In this document: piece by piece, positions 32,418 through 40,972 of the stretch
Position numbering within the stretch: position 1 is the first letter of the stretch
Layout: every line of letters starts with the position of its first letter
NCBI GenBank assembly: GCA_048594975.1
Contig: JBMDXQ010000105.1
Span: forward strand, 13,388 to 77,387
DNA: 64,000 nucleotides
Reading direction: 5' to 3'
DNA from: JBMDXB01 sp048594975
GTDB taxonomy: Bacteria > Acidobacteriota > Vicinamibacteria > Vicinamibacterales > 2-12-FULL-66-21
Position numbers and translations under genes: made by a program
The notes under the pieces: model-generated
What the model was told of the DNA's origin: nothing
Database searches by the model: none
Seen by the model: only the letters and a program-made list of their open reading frames with translations

Positions 32418-34409
32418 ATGATGATGGCTCGACTTCTCGCCTTGACCGCGATCGCGGCGGCCGCCCTGATTCGCCACCCTCCCATTAGCCAGGCCCCCGT
32501 CGCGGCCCCCCTGGACCCGCAGAACTGGCAGGACCAGGACGAGATGACGTGGTCCGACTACCGCCCCATCCCGGGCACGCGGTGGGCGGCGCCGGTGCCA
32601 GGGAGCATCCGGAACTTCCGCGTCGCGCTGGTCGCCGTCGATTTCCCCGACCAGCCGTTCGTGATCACGCTGGCGAAGCAGTCCGACCTGTTCGGCAACC
32701 CGCAGATCGATCCGATCCCGCGCGAGCAGGTCCCGTGCTTCTACGCCGACTTCTGGGGCCGGCCGAACGCGTTCAACCACGGCCACACGATCCACGAGTA
32801 CTGGATGGAACAGTCGCGCGGCCGCGTCGGCATCCCGGCGATCGACACGTTCGGGCCGTACCGCATGCCGAAGAACCTGTTCCAGTACGGGTTGCGCGAG
32901 TACGGCCAGCAGGTCGGCTGTCCGACCGGGTTCGAGTGCGACGCGCGGATGGAGCCCGACGTCGACGCGCTGTGGGCGGCCGAGGCCGGCGCCGACATCA
33001 AGCGCCAGTACGACATCGTCCTGCGCATCTACGCCGGTTACGACGAGACCACGGTGTGGCAGGAGTTCGGGGAGATGAGGTTCGCCACAAAGGAGGACAT
33101 CCCGGACGCATGGGGTAACCCCGATCCGGAGAAGCCGAAGTGGGTGCCGACGCGCTATGTGCCGTGGACGTCGTGGAAGGCGGGCGCGCAGCAGTGGGGC
33201 CTCGCCTCGGTGCGCCAGGGCGAGAGCTCCGGCACCATCACCCACGAGATCGCGCACTTCGCGTTCCGCACCGGCGACAACAACAACAACCCGTACGCGC
33301 AGCCCTACCGGCGCGTGGGCTCCGGGCCGTGGGACATCATGGACCGCGGCTCGTTCAACGGCCCCGGCGGCCCGTACCGCCGCTGGGTCGTGCCTGCCAA
33401 CCAGGGTGCGTCGATGCCCGCCGGCCTGATGCTGCGCAATCGCGTCCGCTTCGCGTTCGTGAAACCGGAGCAGGTCGTGACCCTGAGTCGCAACGGGCTC
33501 GCGCAGACGGGGCTCGCGCTCGCGCGCGTCGCTGCGCGTGCGGTAGAGCCGCCGCCGGGATCGTTTGCCGGCATCACGGTGACGTTCGACGGCGACGCGC
33601 CGCAGGACCGCACGCCGCCGTGCGACATGAAGGCGGACCCGCGGTGCGCAGGGGACCCGGTCTGGAACTTCTACAGCGTCGAGGTGGTGCAGCGCATCGG
33701 CTACGACTCGTTCACGCCCGACAGCGGCGTGCTCATCGCGAAGAACAAGACCGGCGAGGGCAACACCTGCGGCTACAACTGCTTTACCTGGGTCATCGAC
33801 GCACATCCCGAGGACATCAACCGGCTGGACTTCGTGAGGCCGGACGGCACTCGCGTCATGCGCACGATCGCCGACTACCGCCAGCTGAACGACGCGCTGT
33901 TCCATGCCGGCCTCGACTCCGGCAGCCAGTACGAATGGGTGGACATGCCGAACCGGCTCCACTTCTACGTCGCCGACCTCCAGACAGGCGCCGCTGGCGT
34001 GATGACCTACAGGGTCGGCGTGCGGTCGCTCGACGGCGCCGGGCCGCAGCCGCGGGGCGTGTCGGTGTCCGCCCCGCAGGCGGCCGAGCTCGCTGCGTCC
34101 GTCAGCGCCTTCGACGTGCTCGTCCGGAACACGGGAACGGCCACAGCGGTCCCAGCAGCAGTCCACCCGCATGCTCCGCCGTCGTCGCTGGGGGCCGACA
34201 TCTACCGCGTCGCGCTCGCCGTCGAGGGCAGTGGCTGGACGGCGAGCATCCAGAACGCGTTCGTCGGGCTGAACGCCGGCGAATCCACGAACGTGCGGGT
34301 CTACCTCCGCGCCACAGGCAGGAGCGCCCGGAGCGGCCGCGTCATCGTGACTGTCACATCGGAAAGCGATCCGTCGAAATCCGCGACCGCCGTCACAGCC
34401 GTACGCTGA
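32418..34409 (+). CDS. Secreted M6-like metalloprotease
   Basis: A 663-aa protein starting with three consecutive ATGs and a hydrophobic leader (MARLLALTAIAAAALIR). The zinc site is HEIAH in GTITHEIAHFAF followed by WDIMDRGSFNG, as in immune-inhibitor-A-type (M6) proteases, where an Asp or Met-turn follows. An early FRVALVAVDFPDQPF strand is typical of the same family. The C-terminal 120 residues (VSVSAPQAAELAASVSAFDV to VTVTSESDPS) are an NEW3-like beta domain. The frame upstream of the ATG is repeat DNA. It probably digests extracellular proteins. Residues after HExxH that supply the third ligand cannot be assigned with certainty. Confidence 0.85.
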   Translation: MMMARLLALTAIAAAALIRHPPISQAPVAAPLDPQNWQDQDEMTWSDYRPIPGTRWAAPVPGSIRNFRVALVAVDFPDQPFVITLAKQSDLFGNPQIDPIPREQVPCFYADFWGRPNAFNHGHTIHEYWMEQSRGRVGIPAIDTFGPYRMPKNLFQYGLREYGQQVGCPTGFECDARMEPDVDALWAAEAGADIKRQYDIVLRIYAGYDETTVWQEFGEMRFATKEDIPDAWGNPDPEKPKWVPTRYVPWTSWKAGAQQWGLASVRQGESSGTITHEIAHFAFRTGDNNNNPYAQPYRRVGSGPWDIMDRGSFNGPGGPYRRWVVPANQGASMPAGLMLRNRVRFAFVKPEQVVTLSRNGLAQTGLALARVAARAVEPPPGSFAGITVTFDGDAPQDRTPPCDMKADPRCAGDPVWNFYSVEVVQRIGYDSFTPDSGVLIAKNKTGEGNTCGYNCFTWVIDAHPEDINRLDFVRPDGTRVMRTIADYRQLNDALFHAGLDSGSQYEWVDMPNRLHFYVADLQTGAAGVMTYRVGVRSLDGAGPQPRGVSVSAPQAAELAASVSAFDVLVRNTGTATAVPAAVHPHAPPSSLGADIYRVALAVEGSGWTASIQNAFVGLNAGESTNVRVYLRATGRSARSGRVIVTVTSESDPSKSATAVTAVR

Positions 34410-34416
34410 AAAGGGC

Positions 34417-34711
34417 TCTTCGCCGATTTGAATGCACGGATCTCGTGGGACGGACGTCGCTGCGACCCGATGAAATCGAAGCGTTTAGACCACCGCACGC
34501 CCGCGGCGCCATTGCTGTTCGGCAGCCGCCTGCACGGGCCGCTGTTGGAGTGGGCGGCCTGCCCGGCGGCGGGCACGGTCCTCCTTCGACATCGATGCCA
34601 AGGCTTGAATTCTTGGCGCCGCCTGACAGGCGACCGACAGCTGCGAAAGTGAAGATCACGGCAAAGTCAACGACCCGAAGCGGTTGAGGCGTGCATTCAA
34701 ATCGGCGAAGA
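34417..34711. repeat. 21-bp perfect inverted repeats bounding a 253-bp non-coding segment
   Basis: Bases 34417-34437 (starting TCTTCGCCGATTTGAATG) are an exact 21-base reverse complement of 34691-34711. Between them lie 253 bases with no convincing ORF and two similar internal words (CGAAGCGTTTAGAC, CGAAGCGGTTGAGGC). The element fills the gap between the metalloprotease and M20 genes. It could be a small non-autonomous mobile element, a cassette-like insertion or a structured RNA. No target-site duplication was found next to the arms by eye. Confidence 0.65.
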
Positions 34712-34746
34712 ACGTGAAGAAGGGGCTGCCCCCTTGGATACGACGT

Positions 34747-36009
34747 ATGCAGCGTGCTGGCATCTTGTGCGTCCTCGTCCTGTCGACTGCAGTCGCGGCG
34801 CAGTCGCCGGACGCCTCCGTCCGGCGCATCCTCGGCAGCGCCGCCTTCCAGCAGGCGAGCGCCTCCATCGAGCGCGACTACGACCGCTTCGTCCGCGAGC
34901 TCGTGACGCTGACCGAGATCCCGGCGCCGCCCTTCAAGGAATCGGCACGCGCGAAGGCGTACCTCGCGATGCTGAAGGAGTCCGGCCTCGAGGCGACCGA
35001 GATGGACGCCGAGGGCAACGTCATGGGCGTGCGCCGCGGAACTGGCGGCGGGCCGATGGTCGCGGTCGTCGCACACCTCGACACCGTGTTCCCTGCCGCC
35101 ACCGACGTCAGGGTGAAGCGTCAGGGCACGCGCCTCATGGCGCCGGGCGTCGGAGACAACACGCGGGGGGCGGCGCTCATGCTCGCGGTCGTCCGCGCGA
35201 TCACCGCCGGGCAGTTCCGGACCGCCGCGGACATCCTGTTCGTGGGCAACGTCGGCGAGGAGGGGGAGGGCGACCTGCGCGGCGTGAAGTTCCTCCTGCA
35301 GCAGGGCCGCTACAAGGACCGCATCCGGCAGTTCATCGCGATCGACGGCGGCGACCAGGCGGTCATCACGCGCGGAGGTGTCGGCAGCCGCCGCTATCGC
35401 GTCGTCTTCAACGGGCCCGGCGGCCACAGCTACGGCGCGTTCGGGCTGGTCAACCCGGCGTTCGCGATGGGCGACGCCATCGCGAAGCTTTCGCGCCTCC
35501 AGGTCCCCGCGGAGCCGAAGACCACCTTCAACGTCGGCGTGGTGAGCGGCGGGACGTCCGTGAACTCGATCCCGGCCGAGGTGCAGATGACCGTGGACAT
35601 CCGATCCGTCTCGTGCACCGAGCTGAAGAAGGTGAACGAAGCGTTCCTGGCGCTCGTGCGCGAGGCGGTCGCGACGGAGAACGCCGTCCGCTCGACGATG
35701 GAGGGCCGGGTTGTCGCGGACCCGAAGCCGATTGGCGACCGTCCGTGCGGGGAGACGCCGGTCGACTCGCCGATCGTTCGCACCGCCGCCGCGGCGCTGA
35801 AGGCGTTCGGCCTCACGCCCGCCTACGGAAGCAGCAGCACGGATGCCAACGTGCCGATGAGCATGGGCATCCCGGCGATCACCATCGGCCGCGGCGGACA
35901 CGGCGGGCGCAGCCATGCGCCGGACGAGTGGACGGATGTCGCGAAGCCGGCCGCCGTCCACGCCGTGCAGGTCGTGCTGACCGTCATCCTCGCCGTCGCG
36001 GGCGCGTGA
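34747..36009 (+). CDS. Secreted M20 family metallopeptidase
   Basis: A 420-aa protein with signal peptide MQRAGILCVLVLSTAVAAQ. The two-zinc site is visible: AHLDT (His, Asp), GVGDNTRG (bridging Asp), GEEGEGD (catalytic Glu and ligand Glu), an Asp in IDGGDQAV and His in GRSHAPDEW near the end. An inserted dimerisation domain carries NGPGGHSYGAFG. It fits the peptidase T/carboxypeptidase G2-type group that trims peptides or removes N-acyl groups. The frame extends upstream through an inverted-repeat arm to 34684, but the signal peptide sets the start at 34747. Confidence 0.88.
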   Translation: MQRAGILCVLVLSTAVAAQSPDASVRRILGSAAFQQASASIERDYDRFVRELVTLTEIPAPPFKESARAKAYLAMLKESGLEATEMDAEGNVMGVRRGTGGGPMVAVVAHLDTVFPAATDVRVKRQGTRLMAPGVGDNTRGAALMLAVVRAITAGQFRTAADILFVGNVGEEGEGDLRGVKFLLQQGRYKDRIRQFIAIDGGDQAVITRGGVGSRRYRVVFNGPGGHSYGAFGLVNPAFAMGDAIAKLSRLQVPAEPKTTFNVGVVSGGTSVNSIPAEVQMTVDIRSVSCTELKKVNEAFLALVREAVATENAVRSTMEGRVVADPKPIGDRPCGETPVDSPIVRTAAAALKAFGLTPAYGSSSTDANVPMSMGIPAITIGRGGHGGRSHAPDEWTDVAKPAAVHAVQVVLTVILAVAGA

Positions 36010-36093
36010 CCGGTTGCCGAAGCCGCCGTTGGGAAACGGATCGACGGCGCGCGGCCCGAACCGGCTCGCCAGCGCGGGCAGCTGCCATCCCCT

Positions 36094-36108
36094 CCGTGAT
36101 GATCACGG
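36094..36108. terminator. Short hairpin between convergent genes
   Basis: CCGTGA (36094-36099) pairs with TCACGG (36103-36108) around TGA, a few bases from the end of the DoxX gene. Small and without a T-run, so only suggestive. Confidence 0.35.
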
Positions 36109-36113
36109 CCCGC

Positions 36114-36677
36114 CTACGTGCGTGCACGCAGCGCGGCCGGCCACGGCTCCGGTGTCGCCGCGGCGAACAGCGCGCCGCCCACCAGCGCCACGTTCTTGGT
36201 GAAGTTGATCATCTCGCTCATGCGCGCCTGCTGGTCGGCCTCCTTCCAGAACGCGTGCATCTGCGGCGACACGCCTGCCAGGAAGGTCGAGATCAGCGAT
36301 GCGCCCATCTTCGGCCGGACGCCGGTGAGCAGACTGAGTCCGCCGGCGATCAGCATCAGCCCCGTTCCGGCGACTGCGAGGCCGGGCACAGGCGTGCCCT
36401 TCGCCTGCGCGTAGCCGCGCATCATCGTGAAGTTGAGGAAGTGGTTGATGCCGTTGTACAGGAAATAGCCGCCGAACAGCGCGCGCGCGACCAGCAGCGG
36501 CGCGGTGTTCGACACGTGCCCGGTCAGCAGGCGCTGTGCGCGATGCTGCTCCGGGTGTCCGAGCTCTGCCTGCCCGCGCACGGTCGCGCCGCCCGGCGGC
36601 AGCGGACCGGACGCCGGATAGATGCCCGTGCGTCCAACCTCGTCCACGTGGCGCAGCGGTGTCGATTGCTCAGCCAT
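36114..36677 (-). CDS. DoxX family membrane protein
   Basis: A 187-aa protein started at the ATG with a GAGGAGG ribosome site (MAEQSTPLRHVDEVGR). An unusual hydrophilic N-terminus of about 60 residues is followed by four hydrophobic segments in DoxX order: LLVARALFGGYFLYNGINHF, then GLAVAGTGLMLIAGGLSLL, a third with MGASLISTFLAG, and FTKNVALVGGALFAAA. DoxX proteins are small membrane proteins linked to redox or quinone metabolism in some bacteria; here the role is open. The N-terminal extension is longer than usual. It lies alone between convergent and same-strand genes. Confidence 0.82.
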   Translation of the reverse strand: MAEQSTPLRHVDEVGRTGIYPASGPLPPGGATVRGQAELGHPEQHRAQRLLTGHVSNTAPLLVARALFGGYFLYNGINHFLNFTMMRGYAQAKGTPVPGLAVAGTGLMLIAGGLSLLTGVRPKMGASLISTFLAGVSPQMHAFWKEADQQARMSEMINFTKNVALVGGALFAAATPEPWPAALRART

Positions 36678-36723
36678 GGCCTCCTCGCGTATGGGCATCA
36701 CGACGTGCAATCGGCGCGCCACA

Positions 36724-38715
36724 TCATGACGACTTCTGCGTTTCCCCCAGATCCTTCCACAGATCGACGTAGCCGTCGCTGATCGTGTCGTCGGGGCTCG
36801 CGCCGAACCGCGCGAGCAGCTCCGTGATCACGCGCGCCTTGTCCTGCGCGTCGCGCCGCGACCAGGTGCGTGACTTCACCTCGAGGAAACAGCCCTCGGG
36901 GTACGGGCTCTCCAGCCGGTCGATGTGCACGTAGAACTCCACGCCGCGGTAGGCCACGAGCCAGCGGCGGCGGTCCTTTTCGACGGAGTGTTCGGCAGCG
37001 GGGCGGAAGTACTCGCGGTAGAACCGCGGCGAGTGCGTCGCCGGCGCGAGGTAGCGCGAGCGGAAGAGCAGGACCGACCCGAAGCGATCCTCGCGCGTGC
37101 GTCCGGTGAGTGTGAGCCGCGCCCGTTCCCTGCTCACGTTCCCCGCCGCGTCGAGAAACTCGTCCACGCGGTAGCGCAGCCGTCCTTGATCCGGATCCTC
37201 GAACGACCAGTAGATGTCGTGCTGGCGGTAGTGGCTCGAGCGGATCACCGTCAGCTCCTCGCTGGCGATGGCGTCGACCACCTGGCGCGCCGACGGCACG
37301 CGCGCCTTCACCTGCACCTCGAAGCTCTCCTGCTCGACCGCGCCGCCGACGGCGACCAGCTTCTGCAGAACGCTGACCTCGCGGCTGCCCAGAAACACAT
37401 CGATGGCCGCCGCCTGCCGGCGCGCGGCCACGCGCAGCTCGTCCTCGTCGAGCGTAAGCAGCGCGCGGTCGCGCATCAGCCACCGGCCGTTGCACATCAC
37501 GTCGACGACGTCGCTCGACTTGGCGGCATAGACGACGCGGGCGTAGATGCCGGCGGGATCGCGCGAGTAGGAGGGCACGTTGTGAATGGAATCGAGGTCG
37601 AGCACGATGAGGTCCGCGCGCTTGCCCGGCTCCAGCGACCCGGTGAGGTCGCCCATGTGGAGCGCGCGCGCGCCGATGCGCGTCGCCATCGCCAGCGCGT
37701 CGCGCGCCGGCAGCGCCGTCGGGTCCCCGCCCGTGCCCTTGGCGACGAGCGCCGCCAGTCGCGTCTCCTCGAACATGTCGAGGTCGTTGTTCGAAGCCGG
37801 GCCATCGGTCCCGATGCCGACGTTCAGCCCCAGCTCCAGCATCCGCGCAACCGGGGCGACGCCGGCGCCCAGCTTCAGGTTGCTCGTCGGGTTGTGCGCC
37901 ACGCCCGCGCCCGCGTGCTTCAACGCGCGCATCTCCCCGTCGTCCACGTGCACGCAGTGCGCGGCGAGCACCCTGGCGTTGAAGACCCCCTGCTTCTTGA
38001 CGTACGGCACCACCGGCATGCCGTGCTGGCGGCGCGAGTCCTCGACCTCCAGCAGCGTCTCGGCGAGGTGGGTATGGAGCGGGACGTCGAATTCCGCCGC
38101 CAGCTCGGCGCACGCGCGCAGGATCTCGGCCGTACAGGTGTACGGCGCGTGCGGCGCCGGCCCGGGGACGATGAGCGGATGGCCGCGCCACCGCTCGATG
38201 AACTCGCGCGCGCGGGCGAGCGAGTCCTCGTAGCTGGCCGCGTCCGGCGACGGGAAGCGGAGCACCGTCTGCGAGCAGAGCGCGCGCAGGCCGGCGGCGG
38301 CGGTGGCCTCGGCGACCGAGTCCTCGAAGTAATACATGTCGGCGAAGCAGGTCACGCCAGAGCGGATCATCTCCGCGCAGGCGAGGCGGGCCCCGAGCGC
38401 GACGAACTCGGGGCTGACGAACTCGCGCTCGACCGGCATCATGTAGCCCATCAGCCAGACGTCCAGCCGGAGGTCGTCGGCGAGGCCGCGCAGCAGCGAC
38501 ATCGCGGCGTGCGTGTGAGCGTTGACCAGCCCGGGCATCACCAGGCGGCCGCCACAGTCGATTCGCTCGCGCGGTTCGTAGGTCAGCGCCTCCGGCCCGA
38601 CCGCCACGACGGCGTCCCCGGCGACGGCCACGCCTCCCGAGGCATGGACCGTGAACTGCTCGTCCATCGTCAGGATGGTGGCGTTCGTCAGGAGGAGGTC
38701 GCACGTCCGGGCCAT
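36724..38715 (-). CDS. Amidohydrolase fused to a CYTH-like domain
   Basis: A 663-aa two-domain protein. Residues 1-450 are a TRZ/ATZ-type deaminase: NAHTHAAMSLLRG (metal His pair), LHTHLAETLL, AAHCVHVDD, IGTDGPASNNDLDMFEE (metal Asp) and the closing ADLIVLDLDS. It resembles S-adenosylhomocysteine/5'-methylthioadenosine deaminases. Residues 464-655 look like a CYTH (class IV adenylyl cyclase/thiamine triphosphatase) domain: FEVQVKARV, QHDIYW, RLRYRVDEF, ARLTLTGR, VEKDRRRW, EFYVHIDRL and GCFLEVKSRT. The usual first-strand ExExK is weakened to EVQVK, so phosphate hydrolysis by this domain is uncertain. The ORF is continuous. I know of no such fusion with certainty. Confidence 0.82.
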   Translation of the reverse strand: MARTCDLLLTNATILTMDEQFTVHASGGVAVAGDAVVAVGPEALTYEPRERIDCGGRLVMPGLVNAHTHAAMSLLRGLADDLRLDVWLMGYMMPVEREFVSPEFVALGARLACAEMIRSGVTCFADMYYFEDSVAEATAAAGLRALCSQTVLRFPSPDAASYEDSLARAREFIERWRGHPLIVPGPAPHAPYTCTAEILRACAELAAEFDVPLHTHLAETLLEVEDSRRQHGMPVVPYVKKQGVFNARVLAAHCVHVDDGEMRALKHAGAGVAHNPTSNLKLGAGVAPVARMLELGLNVGIGTDGPASNNDLDMFEETRLAALVAKGTGGDPTALPARDALAMATRIGARALHMGDLTGSLEPGKRADLIVLDLDSIHNVPSYSRDPAGIYARVVYAAKSSDVVDVMCNGRWLMRDRALLTLDEDELRVAARRQAAAIDVFLGSREVSVLQKLVAVGGAVEQESFEVQVKARVPSARQVVDAIASEELTVIRSSHYRQHDIYWSFEDPDQGRLRYRVDEFLDAAGNVSRERARLTLTGRTREDRFGSVLLFRSRYLAPATHSPRFYREYFRPAAEHSVEKDRRRWLVAYRGVEFYVHIDRLESPYPEGCFLEVKSRTWSRRDAQDKARVITELLARFGASPDDTISDGYVDLWKDLGETQKSS

Positions 38716-39095
38716 TACCGCAGTGTAGCCCCAGTCAGCGTGGCCGGGCGCCATGGGCGGCGTCGGACGCCCCGAGGCCGATGCCGGCTGCGGTCGCGAC
38801 CGATGGCCGGATGGCACGGCCGTGCCGGTGTTCAACGCGTACGATGGCGTACTGAAGACGGCTCCGGACCGCGACGGTCGGGCCGGCGTCTCACGACTAG
38901 TCCATCCTGAATGGGTCGAACGGTTTCGCGAGGTTAGACAGCGGCATTATCCTGACGATCTGATGACCGCGTTCTCCCGCCGGTCCCAGCGGTGTCGGCT
39001 GCCGCGGTGGCTGGCTCGGACACCCCTGGCGGAGGGGTGCCGGTGACGAAGCCGCGCGAACAGTCTTCAATGCGACAGTGCAAGAGGGGGCCCTC
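38716..39095. other. Intergenic region with one small hairpin
   Basis: The 380 bases between the amidohydrolase and the small membrane-protein gene contain a 97-codon ORF (38753-39046) without a recognisable start signal or family, which I do not annotate as a gene. CACCCCT (39021-39027) pairs with AGGGGTG (39033-39039) around 5 bases. Nothing else was seen. Confidence 0.35.
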
Positions 39096-39407
39096 GTGAA
39101 TGAACAGTTCGTCTCCGGCCTCGTCATCGGCGCGCTCGCCGCGGTCGCGGCCCTGGCGCGCGTGGCGTCACGCGAACGGCGTCCGAGCGCGCTTTCTCGC
39201 ATCGAGGCGAAGCTGGATACTCTCCTGGAGCACGACGGCATTCGCTTCGACCCGTTTTCGGACGTTCCGCCGACCGTGCACGACGCGCTGCAGCAGGGCA
39301 AGAAGATCGAGGCGATCAAGGCATATCGGCTGGCGACAGGAAAAGGACTCAAGGAGTCCAAGCAATACGTCGAGGAGGTACAGCGCCGCGCGAGTCCTCG
39401 CGGATGA
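39096..39407 (+). CDS. Small membrane-anchored protein with L7/L12-C-like tail
   Basis: A 103-aa protein with a GTG start and AGAGGGGG ribosome site. An N-terminal membrane helix (FVSGLVIGALAAVAALARVA) is followed by a short coiled segment (SRIEAKLDTLLEHDGI) and a C-terminal domain reading QQGKKIEAIKAYRLATGKGL then KESKQYVEEVQRR. That motif is the EAIKxYRxxTGxGLKEAKxxVE pattern of the ribosomal protein L7/L12 C-terminal domain, which occurs alone in small bacterial proteins of unknown role. Likely a protein-protein contact module held at the membrane. Confidence 0.75.
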   Translation: MNEQFVSGLVIGALAAVAALARVASRERRPSALSRIEAKLDTLLEHDGIRFDPFSDVPPTVHDALQQGKKIEAIKAYRLATGKGLKESKQYVEEVQRRASPRG

Positions 39408-39555
39408 CAGCGGGGTGCGGAATGGCCGGACCTGGACGGTCGCCATGATGGCGGCTCGTCATCCGGTCGCTGATCCCGCAAGCGGCCGCGACTTCCAGTA
39501 GTTTCCGCGGAATCCCCCGCGATCGCCGCGAGGGGAGGCGGCGGTAGCAGCGTTC

Positions 39556-40335
39556 ATGTCAATCGACCAACCCTATCGCGAGGGACTCGCCCGCATCCAC
39601 GACGCCGGCCACGGCGATCTTGCCCGCGACGCCGCCGCCCGGTTCCTCGAGGAACTCGCCCGCGCTGGGCTTCGGCGCGGCACGGTCGTCGATCTCGGCT
39701 GCGGGAGCGGCATCCTCGCGCGCCAGCTGGCAGACGCCGGGTATCACGTGCTCGGTATCGACGCCTCGGAGGCGATGATCGCGCTGGCGCGCCGGCGCGC
39801 GCCGCAGGCGGAGTTGCGCGTCGAATCGTTCGTGGCTGCCGCTCTGCCGACGTGCGTGGGCGTCACCGCGATCGGCGAGGTCCTGAACTACCAGTTCGAC
39901 GCGGGCAACGACGAGTCCGCGCGCGTCCGCCTGTTGCGCCGGGTGTGCGACGCCCTCGTCCCGGGCGGCCTGTTCATGTTCGACGTCGCCGGACCGGAGC
40001 GTGCAAGCCAGGCCGCGCAGCGCACGTTCGCCGAAGGGCCGGGCTGGGCCGTCCTGGTGCAGACGGACGGTGATGCGGCAGCCGGAGTGCTGTTGCGCAC
40101 GAACACCAGCTTCCGCCAGGTCGGCACGCTGTACGAGCGTGACGTCGAAGTCCACCGGCTGATCCTCCTCGACCCATCCGCGGTCCTGGCATCGTTGCGC
40201 GACCTCGGCTTCGATGCAGAGGAGATTCCCGATTACGGGGGCGTCCGATTGCCCCACGGCATGACCGCGTTTCTGTGCCGAACCAGCGTTGACGAGGCTG
40301 CCCGGGAGCGCAGCGGTGTGGACGGTGTGGCATGA
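39556..40335 (+). CDS. Class I SAM-dependent methyltransferase
   Basis: A 259-aa methyltransferase. SAM motif I is VVDLGCGSGILARQLADAGY, followed by GIDASEAMIALARRRAP (motif post I) and, later, VPGGLFMFDVAG-type strand (LVPGGLFMFDV). The substrate is unknown. The 3' end overlaps the next gene by 4 bases (ATGA), so the SRPBCC protein is translated from the same message. A GGGGAGGCGG stretch about 15 bases upstream is the only ribosome-like site. Confidence 0.85.
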   Translation: MSIDQPYREGLARIHDAGHGDLARDAAARFLEELARAGLRRGTVVDLGCGSGILARQLADAGYHVLGIDASEAMIALARRRAPQAELRVESFVAAALPTCVGVTAIGEVLNYQFDAGNDESARVRLLRRVCDALVPGGLFMFDVAGPERASQAAQRTFAEGPGWAVLVQTDGDAAAGVLLRTNTSFRQVGTLYERDVEVHRLILLDPSAVLASLRDLGFDAEEIPDYGGVRLPHGMTAFLCRTSVDEAARERSGVDGVA

Positions 40336-40790
40336 GCGCGACCCGCATCATTCAGCGGGTGAATGCGCCCCGCGCCGAGGTGTATCGCGCGCTGCTCGAC
40401 CCGCACGCGGTCGCCACCTGGATGGTGCCGACCGGGATGGCCAGCCACGTGCACGAGTTCGACGCGCGTGAAGGTGGCGCGTTCCGCATTTCGCTCACCT
40501 ACGACACGGCGACCGGAACGGGGAAGACGAACGAGAGCACCGACACGTTCCATGGCCGCTTCGTCAGGCTGGTGCCCAACGAGCAGGTCGTGGAGGTCGT
40601 CGAGTTCGAGTCCGCGGATCCCTCGCTGCGCGGCGAGATGACCATCACCATCTCGCTCGTGGAGGCCGACGGCGGAACGGAGATCCACGCGGTTCACGAC
40701 CGGCTGCCGCCAGGCCTGTCGCCTGCCGATAACGAAACCGGCTGGCGATCGTCGCTGGCGAAGCTCGCTGACCTGGCGGAGAAGAAGTAG
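40332..40790 (+). CDS. SRPBCC/AHSA1-like ligand-binding protein
   Basis: A 152-aa protein of the START/AHSA1 fold: RIIQRVNAPRAEVYRALLDP, ATWMVPTGM, FHGRFVRLVPNEQVVEVVEF and the C-terminal helix GWRSSLAKLADLAEKK. These proteins form a hydrophobic cavity and in bacteria act as stress-related or activator proteins. The start codon overlaps the stop of the methyltransferase, suggesting they work on the same compound or are needed together. Confidence 0.88.
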   Translation: MSATRIIQRVNAPRAEVYRALLDPHAVATWMVPTGMASHVHEFDAREGGAFRISLTYDTATGTGKTNESTDTFHGRFVRLVPNEQVVEVVEFESADPSLRGEMTITISLVEADGGTEIHAVHDRLPPGLSPADNETGWRSSLAKLADLAEKK

Positions 40791-40972
40791 GTCGGGTCGT
40801 GCGTGATTCCCCGTACCACCTCGCCAAGCCCGTCTGTCGGATCAGATCTGTGGATAACGCCATGGCGGGCATCGACGTCTTCGATGTCATGCACGCGGCT
40901 GCAAGCGCGGGCAGAGTCCCGGCGCGCCGCGCGGCTGGAGCCTGGCACGCGATTCCCCGCCCGTCTGCGGTC

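Noticed and set aside
34417..34711. Integron attC site
   Set aside because: The arms do not show the GTTRRRY/RYYYAAC core sites, and no integrase or cassette array is nearby.
38753..39046. 97-codon ORF between the amidohydrolase and the small membrane protein
   Set aside because: No ribosome site, no recognised family and an Arg-rich composition; part of it looks faintly coding but not enough to call.
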